NCBI RefSeq assembly: GCF_023205095.1
Contig: NZ_CP046242.1
Location: 671,001 to 735,000, forward strand
DNA: 64,000 nucleotides
Direction of reading: 5' to 3'
Source: Bizionia sp. M204
Lineage (GTDB): Bacteria > Bacteroidota > Bacteroidia > Flavobacteriales > Flavobacteriaceae
This document shows positions 35,781 through 43,800 of the stretch, in pieces. The notes beneath the pieces were generated by a model. It had not been told where the DNA came from. It searched no databases and saw nothing but the letters and a program-made list of their open reading frames with translations. How positions within the stretch are numbered: position 1 is the first letter of the stretch; each line of letters opens with the position of its first letter. A program made the translations under genes and the position numbers.

Positions 35781-35975
35781 ATGAATCATATTATGGAAAG
35801 AAGTTTGTGCCAAGATTGTACGTTTGTACAAACGTGCAACTTAACGACAAATAAAAGTTCTATTTGGTCCTGTAGTGAATATGAACTGGCCAAAATAGAC
35901 ATGAACAAATATTCTAAAAATAATATTCAAAAATTCGACCGTGTGTTGAATAATCCTACTGTTGAACTTATCTAA
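35781..35975 (+). CDS. Small four-cysteine protein
   Basis: A 64-residue protein with cysteines at 10, 13, 19 and 31 (LCQDC, QTCNL, WSCSEYE), spaced C-x2-C-x5-C-x11-C, which could hold zinc or an iron-sulfur cluster. No named family is recognised. It is the first gene after the sigma-54 promoter and lies 13 bases before gdhA, so it should be made together with glutamate dehydrogenase. A second Met at codon 5 could be the real start. The lack of a signal peptide implies a cytosolic protein. Confidence 0.65.
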   Translation: MNHIMERSLCQDCTFVQTCNLTTNKSSIWSCSEYELAKIDMNKYSKNNIQKFDRVLNNPTVELI

Positions 35976-35988
35976 ACAAATAAAAAAA

Positions 35989-37284
35989 ATGACTTTAACA
36001 AAAGAAGTAAAAAAGAAAAAACAACCTAAACAAGGCATGCTAGAGAATGTTATGAAGCAATTCAATGCTGCTGCAGATATGGTTGAATTAAATCCAAACA
36101 TTAAAAAAATATTAGCTGTAACGAATAATGAATTAATTATTCATTTCCCTGTTCGTATGGACAATGGTGAAGTCGAAATTTTTAAAGGTTACCGCGTACA
36201 GCATAACAACGCTTTAGGGCCTTACAAAGGTGGATTGCGTTACCATCCAACCATTGATATCGACTCTGTTAAAGCTTTAGCGATGTGGATGACATGGAAA
36301 ACGTCTTTAGCTGGCTTGCCTTATGGTGGAGCTAAAGGAGGGATTCAAATGGATCCTAAAAAATATTCTAATACAGAATTAGAGCGTATTACAAGACGTT
36401 TTACTTACGCTTTAGGTGAAAACATTGGGCCAGAGCACGATATTCCAGCGCCAGATGTTAATACAAGCGCACAAACTATGGCTTGGATTGCAGATACGTA
36501 TATGTCTACTAAAGCGCCATCAGAGCGTTCAAAAAACCAGCACGTTGTTACTGGTAAGCCAATTGGTTCTGGAGGATTAGAAGGTCGTGATAGAGCTACT
36601 GGGTTTGGTGTGTTCTTAACGATTAAATATTGGGCTGAAAGCAAGAAAATAGATTTAAAAGATAAGCGTTTTATTGTTCAAGGTTTTGGAAATGTGGGCT
36701 ATTGGGCTGCACACTTTTTAGAATTAGAAGGCGCTAAAATGGTTGGTGTTCAGGACGCTTTTGGATCTATAAGTAAAGCAGACGGTTTATCGGTAGAGCA
36801 TTTATTCGAGTATACTAAAAACAATAACGGATCTGTTCAAGGATTCACTGGATCTACTGCCGTAGAAAAAGTCGACTTCTTCGGATTAGACTGTGATATT
36901 TGTATCCCTGCCGCTTTAGGAAACCAAATTACGGCTGAAAATGCCTCTCAAATTAAAGCATTTTTAATTGCTGAAGGTGCAAATGGACCAACAACAGTTG
37001 AGGCAGAAAAAGTATTGCGTGAAAAAGGCATAACTGTTATTCCAGATATCTTATGTAATTCTGGTGGTGTTATTGGAAGTTATTTCGAGTGGTTACAAAA
37101 CCGTAATGGCGAACTTTGGGAGCTTGATGAAATACTTGCCAAAATTGACAAAAAAATTAGAGAGGTTTTTAGAAAAGTTTTAAAAACTTCCGAAGAGAAA
37201 CAAATTGATATGCGTTCAGCTGCTTACTTTATAGCAATAGAGCGTATTGAGAAAGCATATATTCAACGTGGAATTTTTCCATAA
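35989..37284 (+). CDS. gdhA: Glutamate dehydrogenase (Glu/Leu/Phe/Val dehydrogenase family)
   Basis: A 431-residue enzyme interconverting glutamate and 2-oxoglutarate plus ammonia. Substrate-binding motifs are PYKGGLRYHP and SLAGLPYGGAKGGI; the nucleotide-binding fold has VQGFGNVGYWAA. I start at the ATG at 35989 (MTLTKEVKKKK). A TTG further upstream would overlap the small cysteine gene. It is the second gene of the sigma-54 operon, followed 16 bases later by a Gre-like gene. Cofactor preference (NAD or NADP) is not clear from sequence alone. Confidence 0.94.
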   Translation: MTLTKEVKKKKQPKQGMLENVMKQFNAAADMVELNPNIKKILAVTNNELIIHFPVRMDNGEVEIFKGYRVQHNNALGPYKGGLRYHPTIDIDSVKALAMWMTWKTSLAGLPYGGAKGGIQMDPKKYSNTELERITRRFTYALGENIGPEHDIPAPDVNTSAQTMAWIADTYMSTKAPSERSKNQHVVTGKPIGSGGLEGRDRATGFGVFLTIKYWAESKKIDLKDKRFIVQGFGNVGYWAAHFLELEGAKMVGVQDAFGSISKADGLSVEHLFEYTKNNNGSVQGFTGSTAVEKVDFFGLDCDICIPAALGNQITAENASQIKAFLIAEGANGPTTVEAEKVLREKGITVIPDILCNSGGVIGSYFEWLQNRNGELWELDEILAKIDKKIREVFRKVLKTSEEKQIDMRSAAYFIAIERIEKAYIQRGIFP

Positions 37285-37300
37285 TAAACTTTAATTTAAA

Positions 37301-37714
37301 ATGAAATACGGAAGCTTGATTTTAGAAAAAAAGGAGTATGTTGTTTTAAAACGCCTATTAAACTTATCTATTAATTATAAAGAAGATACGCGTAAATACT
37401 CTGTAAAAAGACTAGAAGCCGAATTGCAGAATGCTGTAATAAGTGATGAAGAATTAGTTCCTCAAGACGTTATTAGATTTAACTCTGTAGTTACAGTGGC
37501 AACGGATGATGGTTGGGAAAATACTTTTGAACTGGTAACGCCCAATGATAAAAACTATCAAAACAATAAGGTTTCGGTGTTAACACCAATGGGATCTGCT
37601 GTTATGGGCTATGCTCAAGGCGATGTCATTGACTGGGAATTTCCTGGCGGAATCAAAAAGCTCCGTATTGTTAATGTGAAGCAAAATAAATCAAACAAAC
37701 ACTATCAATTATAA
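37301..37714 (+). CDS. GreA/GreB C-terminal domain protein (Rnk-like)
   Basis: A 137-residue protein. A short N-terminal helical part is followed by the FKBP-like GreA/GreB C-terminal domain (about 55-135; VIRFNSVVTVATDD, TPMGSAVMGYAQGDVIDWEFPGG). It lacks the long coiled coil of true GreA and so resembles Rnk-type proteins that bind RNA polymerase. It follows gdhA in the sigma-54 operon, and its stop codon overlaps the next start by one base (TAATG), implying coupled translation. Confidence 0.82.
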   Translation: MKYGSLILEKKEYVVLKRLLNLSINYKEDTRKYSVKRLEAELQNAVISDEELVPQDVIRFNSVVTVATDDGWENTFELVTPNDKNYQNNKVSVLTPMGSAVMGYAQGDVIDWEFPGGIKKLRIVNVKQNKSNKHYQL

Positions 37715-38094
37715 TGGAATCAAATACCTTTTTTAATCATGATACTGATGAAGAAATAATTCATGTAAAGCGCACACAAGAGCTGGACGTTTGGATTTCT
37801 CATTTAAGTTACGTGACCGACGAGAGTGATTGGCTAGCGAAAATAGCATCTAATAAATTGAATGACAAAGCGTTGAGAGATAGGCTTTTGGAGGAATCCG
37901 AACAGAATGCAACTATATTAAACGAGTTATACAATTATAGAACATCTATTGTAAAGTATAATGAATGTGATGATTTAGAATGTGATGTATATTACATTAA
38001 TTTACACGACACCTATTGTTCCAGATATAGGAAACATTTAGAAACGTATCGGAAAATTAAAAGTGACGTTTACATGAAAATACTCATGTCGTAG
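37714..38094 (+). CDS. Hypothetical helical protein, last gene of the sigma-54 operon
   Basis: A 126-residue protein of unknown family. It looks mostly alpha-helical and acidic to mixed charged (EEIIHVKRTQELDVWISHLSYV, KLNDKALRDRLLEESEQNATIL, YRKHLETYRKIKSDVYMKIL), with three cysteines near 95-115. The helix pattern hints at a coiled coil or four-helix arrangement. It has no signal peptide. The one-base overlap with the Gre-like gene suggests that the two proteins work together. A strong terminator follows. Confidence 0.7.
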   Translation: MESNTFFNHDTDEEIIHVKRTQELDVWISHLSYVTDESDWLAKIASNKLNDKALRDRLLEESEQNATILNELYNYRTSIVKYNECDDLECDVYYINLHDTYCSRYRKHLETYRKIKSDVYMKILMS

Positions 38095-38115
38095 TTTTTT
38101 AATAATTAGTTATGT

Positions 38116-38154
38116 GGAACAAGCCATACACATGAGTGTATGGCTTGTTTATTT
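38116..38154 (+). terminator. Strong terminator of the gdhA operon
   Basis: A perfect 14-bp stem, AACAAGCCATACAC (38118-38131) with GTGTATGGCTTGTT (38136-38149), loop ATGA, then T-rich sequence. The rest of the gap to 38370 contains a 12-bp palindrome (38203-38214) and a promoter candidate. Confidence 0.88.
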
Positions 38155-38265
38155 CTAAAGATTAAATTTTAGTATATTATATTTTAACTTAACAATTCAT
38201 TATTAACATGTTAACAAGTTATTTTGTTTTTTTTATTTAAATAAAATTGTGACTTGGTATAATAA

Positions 38266-38293
38266 TTGGTTAATTAGCATTATGCTTACTTTG
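38266..38293 (+). promoter_or_regulatory. Candidate promoter of the protease-caspase operon
   Basis: TTG at 38266-38268, a 17-base spacer, then TTACTTTG at 38286-38293, one mismatch from TAnnTTTG. This would give a leader of about 70 bases, which includes a 10-codon frame starting at 38320. Confidence 0.35.
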
Positions 38294-38370
38294 AAATTTC
38301 TGACCCAACAATAACAGGAATGAGAATTAAGTTTTTAATAACAACGCTATAGTATCAAAATTTTAATACC

Positions 38371-39912
38371 ATGAAAACAAAATTTCTTATTTGTTCAGCA
38401 TTCCTTTGCTGTTCAATTACCTTATTTGCACAAGAAAAGAATGACCCTGAACCTTTTCAATACCCATTTGGAGAATTGGGTTCAACACCACGCGGTGTTT
38501 TTGGCGATGACGATAGAAAAGAAGTAAAAGATGCCGAAGGAATCAAAGACTTTGTTCGTGCTACGGCAGCTATGGTTTCTAAAAATGTTATTGACGGTAA
38601 TGAGCTTTACAGCTATACGCTACGCGAAATGCTTTCTGATCGTTTTGAGACCAAAAACTTTGATAAAAATGTTCGGTATCTTGATCAACCAACTGTAGCA
38701 AATTGCACTGGATTTTTAATTGCACCAGATATTTTAATTACAGCAGGACATTGTGTTAAAACGTTAGAAGATGCCCAAAAGTGGATTTGGGTTTTTGATT
38801 ATACCAATGAGCTAGAGTATGATGAATACTATAAATACGTAGAAGTTCCTAAAAATAATATGTATGAAGTAGTGGATGTTCTAGCGTCAGTTTTAGATGA
38901 CGAGACCAATCAAGATTATGCGGTATTAAAACTGGATAGAAAATCAGAAAGAGCACCGTATCGTTTTAGAACAAGTGGAGAGGTTTCTAAAAACAGTCAA
39001 GTTAATACCATAGGAACACCAACAGGTTTACCGTTAAAATTTTCAGAAAATGCCATTGTTGTTAGTAACGAAGAGGAACAATTTTTTAAAAGTGATATCG
39101 ATGCGTTTCCCGGAAATTCAGGAGGTCCCGTTTTTGATCCGAATGGATTTATTGAAGGTATTTTAGTTCGTGGAGCCACACAATATAGCAATGGAACGTA
39201 TTCAGGCGATTACATATACGACCCAGAATGTGACTGCGTAAAAACGGTTCAGTTTTCATCAGCAGAATATAATGCAGGTTGTCAAGCACATAAAATACAT
39301 AAACTTCCAGGTGAAATTTTAATTAGAGCAGTCTATGAGAATTTAGAATATGCTATTGAAAACGGTTTGGTAGATCGTTTTAATAGTTGGAGTTCCTATT
39401 CTTGGATTTTTAACTATGAGTATACAAACCTGCAAGTTAGACTTGAATTTCTTGCTGCCCGAAATAAGGAATACAGTATGCTAGAGGCTATGTTGTCTGC
39501 TACAAAAGACGCATTAAGTCCTATTGATGGTTATATCCTTATGAAGGAGGCCATTGCAACGCAAGACACTAAACTCTTAAAAATCTTGCTAGATTATGAT
39601 ATCTATCCTAATGTTTCTTATGATAATCTCCCAACACCCATACAGCTGGCCGTTAAAAATAATTTTGAAACAGGAATTAATCAGTTAATTGATGCTGGTG
39701 CTGATTTAGGCGTTAAAGATTCAAATGGAAATAATTTATTACATCTAGCTGCTCAAATGGATCGTATTAATTTAATTCAGCTTTTTGTTCAACGAGGTGT
39801 TTCAGCTAATGAAAAAAACAATGACGGAGATTATCCTGAAAAAACAGCTAAAAACTCTGGATCTAAATCAAATTTTAAATATTTAAAAAACGCACGTAAG
39901 GGCAGATTATAG
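38371..39912 (+). CDS. Exported trypsin-like serine protease with C-terminal ankyrin repeats
   Basis: A 513-residue protein with a Sec signal peptide (MKTKFLICSAFLCCSITLFAQ). The S1/V8-type protease domain spans about 100-290 with the full triad H127 (TAGHC), D182 (NQDYAVLKL) and S250 (GNSGGPVF). A linker with several cysteines follows. The C-terminal part (about 395-505) has ankyrin-type repeats (TPIQLAVKNNFETGINQLIDAGADLGVKD is one unit; NLLHLAAQMDRINLIQLFVQRG another). Ankyrin on an exported bacterial protease is unusual. It heads a three-gene set with a lipoprotein and a caspase protein. Protease fold and export are well supported; the role is unknown. Confidence 0.87.
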   Translation: MKTKFLICSAFLCCSITLFAQEKNDPEPFQYPFGELGSTPRGVFGDDDRKEVKDAEGIKDFVRATAAMVSKNVIDGNELYSYTLREMLSDRFETKNFDKNVRYLDQPTVANCTGFLIAPDILITAGHCVKTLEDAQKWIWVFDYTNELEYDEYYKYVEVPKNNMYEVVDVLASVLDDETNQDYAVLKLDRKSERAPYRFRTSGEVSKNSQVNTIGTPTGLPLKFSENAIVVSNEEEQFFKSDIDAFPGNSGGPVFDPNGFIEGILVRGATQYSNGTYSGDYIYDPECDCVKTVQFSSAEYNAGCQAHKIHKLPGEILIRAVYENLEYAIENGLVDRFNSWSSYSWIFNYEYTNLQVRLEFLAARNKEYSMLEAMLSATKDALSPIDGYILMKEAIATQDTKLLKILLDYDIYPNVSYDNLPTPIQLAVKNNFETGINQLIDAGADLGVKDSNGNNLLHLAAQMDRINLIQLFVQRGVSANEKNNDGDYPEKTAKNSGSKSNFKYLKNARKGRL

Positions 39913-39953
39913 CCTTAATTTTATACATCAGTAATTAATTTATTATTTTAAAC

Positions 39954-40856
39954 ATGAAGCATTTTATTCCATTTATTTTAGGTGCAATTCTCTTAAGTTC
40001 TTGTGCTGCACACCAAAGATCCCATATTAAAGCGGAAGAAGAATTTATTGTTTCCTTGAAACAAGCAGAATCTCGTGGAGGGATGATAGATATAGCGTTA
40101 CAAGGGTTATTCATAGGTGCCAAATATCTAGCAGATCAAAGCGCAAAGCAATTAACAAGCTCATATGCACAGTCCATTTCAGTAAATGATTATTACAATA
40201 CGTTTTCTGATAAAGTAGAAAAAACTTACGAATCAATTGAAATTTTTAAATACGCTAAACCACAGGTTGTTGAGGAAAAAACAAGCATGACTCGCCTAAT
40301 AACTAGTGATGTTAATGCGCTACCAAAAACACGTGGAGCAGAAGGTGCTTTGTCCTTAAAAGATGTCATCCGTGATGACCAGGACGATCTTTTAAATTTT
40401 TATGCTAAAATTGATATTATCAGCGACCCAGAAAATCCTGGAGTAAGTCGCATTAGTTTTGATGCTTTACGAGTGTTTTTTTCCAATACAAAAGTGTTTT
40501 CAGATGAAAACTTAAATGCACGGGTTTCTATTTCAATTGAAGGACAATGGCGAAGCACAGATGGTTCGCCCATGAAGAAAACACTAATTGAGCAAGAATA
40601 CGACTTTAAAAATTTAAAGTATGGAGCAGACAACCAAATAAAAACACCAATTTTATCACCATGGTATTACGATATTCCTATTTCATCTGAAATAGCAAAC
40701 AATAGTACGTATGGTGTTTTAAAAGTAAATGTGCAATTAGAAGAATACGAAGGCAATAAGAGTAAATACATTAATCAATTGCCAAGTATATTAAGTAAAA
40801 ATAAAGATGCTATTGTAAAAGATGGCGCATCTACAATAAAAAAAATCACGAATTAA
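39954..40856 (+). CDS. Lipoprotein of unknown family in the caspase cluster
   Basis: A 300-residue protein with a lipoprotein signal (ILLSSCAAH, lipid on C17). The mature part starts with a helical region (KAEEEFIVSLKQAESRGG, AKYLADQSAKQLTSSYAQS). A beta-rich domain follows (about 125-290; FYAKIDIISDP, NARVSISIEGQWRS, YGVLKVNVQLEEY). No family is recognised and no enzymatic motif is seen. The residues after the cysteine do not show the acidic surface-export signal known from Flavobacteriia, so it may face the periplasm. It lies 41 bases after the protease and 12 bases before the caspase protein, and may anchor or sense for them. Confidence 0.75.
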   Translation: MKHFIPFILGAILLSSCAAHQRSHIKAEEEFIVSLKQAESRGGMIDIALQGLFIGAKYLADQSAKQLTSSYAQSISVNDYYNTFSDKVEKTYESIEIFKYAKPQVVEEKTSMTRLITSDVNALPKTRGAEGALSLKDVIRDDQDDLLNFYAKIDIISDPENPGVSRISFDALRVFFSNTKVFSDENLNARVSISIEGQWRSTDGSPMKKTLIEQEYDFKNLKYGADNQIKTPILSPWYYDIPISSEIANNSTYGVLKVNVQLEEYEGNKSKYINQLPSILSKNKDAIVKDGASTIKKITN

Positions 40857-40868
40857 TGATTGGTTAAA

Positions 40869-43800
40869 ATGTACTTATTAAAAAAACGGCTACTATTTTT
40901 AGAGTTTTGTTCAGTTTGTGTTCACAATCGAAACAAGATAGTATTAATTGTTTTTGCTTTTTTTACACAAGTAACAATATCTCAAAATGACATAATAGCG
41001 GTTTCAAATCCTATTATTGATGCCACGATGCGTTTTGATAACCAAGAATTGGTATTGGCTACAGGAAATTATCTTTATGTTGTAAATACCGAGACATTTA
41101 AACTCACAGACTCCATAACAATAAAACAGTTTCCGGATAAAACAGTTCAGAAAATTGAATTTGTTAATGGAAATTTAGATGTTGTTTCAGCAAAATATGT
41201 AGCGCAAACAGCTTATGGATTACCAGCAAACCGACAGCCGTTTTTAGAGTATCCTCAAGACACAACTTATTTTTATAACATTCGGAATCATCAATTATTA
41301 GACTTAAAACTGCCTGGTAATGCACATATTGCCTTTGGTTCAGGGAATGTAAATGTTGTGGGTATGAACGATTATTTTGAGTATACTGATCGGTCTGGAA
41401 ACCCAATGAAAGGTGCTAAAAAAGGAGGCTTTTATGTTAACCCACAAAAATTAGAGATTGGCTCAAATGGGATTATAAAAAAGATGGCAATTTCACCAGA
41501 TAACCAATTTTTAGCCGTTGCGTATTACAATGACTTGAAAGAAGGAATTTATCAATACACATTAGAATTACGGCAAATAAATGATATGTCTGTGTTGAAT
41601 TCTATTTCATTTACAAATCATCCAAAAGATATTTTATTTAGCCCAAATGGGAAATACATACTTGTCGTTAAAACTTCTGATGATTATAGATTTTCAGAAA
41701 ATGAAAATATCAGTATTTACAGTCGTGATAATCTATCATTGTTAAAAACAATCCCAGAGAATGTAACTATTGGTCATTATGTTGAAGGTAACAGTATTTG
41801 GAAAATGACAGATGGTGAAATTACCAATCAGGATTTTGAGACGGAAATTATTTCAACTAAAATTTGGTCTAATTTAACGCCGTTTTTTAATATTCAAGGG
41901 TTTTTCAAAATCAATGAGAATGATCTCTTTATATATGGTTCAAATACATCTCAAATTAACTCAAACGGTATTCATGGCCTCTATAAATATTCTTTAAAAG
42001 ATGATGCTATTTACGCAAAGGTAAAAACTGTAGCATCACAGGATACCATTTATAACCCTGAAGCAATAAGCATTCAAAAAAATAATTTCACCAATGGTTA
42101 TACTAGGCTAAATAAGTCCAAAAGGCTCATGATTACAGGTGAGGGTGATAAGCTGCAAATTTGGTCAGTTTTAGACCGAAAAAAATTATACGATTTAAAA
42201 TTTGAGAACTCCGTAACCGCTTTTTTAGGAGCCGATGAAAAAACGTGTCTTATTTTTGAAAAATATCAAGGGCAAGGTTACAATGAGTTTTTAGTAAAGG
42301 TCTTAAACCTTGAAACAGGAATAGCACGTGTTAACTTACTTAAATCCGATTTTTTTAACCCTTTTACAACAAATATTTTTTGCTTTAACACAACTAACAA
42401 TATTAAAAATTGGTGGTGTATAGGAGGTGGAGAATCACTAATTAAATTAAATACTGACGATTTAACAATATCCAAAGTACTAGATTTAGAAAACAAGAAT
42501 TATACTAATACTACCATTCATAATTTTACCGTATTACCAGATAATTCAACCATTTTAATAGAGCATTTTAATGACAACACCAATAATATAGGTCGCGTTT
42601 CAGAAAGTGAAATTAAAGCATTAACGTTAGAAACTTTTAGTATAGGGCAGGAGCAAGTTGTTAAAACGCAAGCATTAACTGGACTTAAAACACTCTTTCC
42701 GTTTTCAAATACCCAGATTTTAGAAATGGACAAACAGTCTGTTTCTATTAATAATTTAGAAACAAATACCCAATCTCAATTTATTAAACTTACAGATAAT
42801 CACGTTGAATCTGTTGTTTCTCATGAAAACAATTCCTACGTCGTTCTTACTAAAAATGATTATAAATTTTCAGATAGTTTGGAGGTTCATCACTATAATT
42901 CACAAACCAAAAAACTTGAACGCCGTTTTTCATTACCCTATGGAAGCTCTAATTTTTTTGCTGATAAATTTGGAATTACCTATCAATACCAATCTGATAT
43001 TTATACGTATTTACCAAATCAGGAACAGACTATTTCATGGAAAAGCGGCGAAACACTATTTACCCAGAGAGACGATATTAGTTTGAATAAAAATGGCTAT
43101 TTGCTGTTTAAAAATGAATGGTTGGTTGACCTAAAAACTTTGGAGGTAGACAAAAAACTACATAGTTTTAATCATGCAGCCCTACTACATAATACAGATG
43201 ATTTATTGCAGATAGATTCTAAAGTATATGATGTGGATAGGCCGTATTTTCAATTCAAAATAGCACCAATAGATGCGCTTGAAAACGATATATGGGTAAG
43301 TGAAAAAATTTATGAAAAAAAGGATTCTAATTTTTCGTATACCCTTAAGGTTTCTCCTAATGATACATTTGCCATTGCTTTCGATAATGCTACTTACAGC
43401 AATTCAGGGATAATGTATGTTATTGACTTAAAACAACAAACAGTTAAAAAGCAGAAGTTGGATTTTCCAGTTCAAAATGTGTCATTTTCAAATCAGGATT
43501 CTCAAGTGCTTATCAGTTCAAACCCATATGGCGTTTCAAATACCGTGAAATCTTTATTGTTTGACACACAAACACTGGACGTACTTTATGAGTTTGATAA
43601 GATTATTCATCAAGTAGATTCTGATGGAAATAGTTATCAAACCGATTACCAAGATGTTTTAGTAACCAATATCAATGCCGAAGCAAGTAACCAACCCGAA
43701 CGTTATTTTGCACGTTCTTTTTTAAAAACAGTTACCTATCTATCAGATAAAAAAGTACTTATAGCAGGTGATGATTCTGGGAATCTATTTTTTTGGAAAA

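Noticed and set aside
38254-38270. Second sigma-54-like site (TTGG-N10-GG) before the protease-caspase operon
   Set aside because: The -12 position reads GG rather than the essential GC, and the gene before it is not a regulator. A normal TTG-N17-TTACTTTG promoter fits better.
38320-38352. Ten-codon frame (MRIKFLITTL) in the leader of the protease gene
   Set aside because: Too short to support as a gene and without a clear regulatory pattern. It could be a leader peptide, but chance is as likely in AT-rich DNA.
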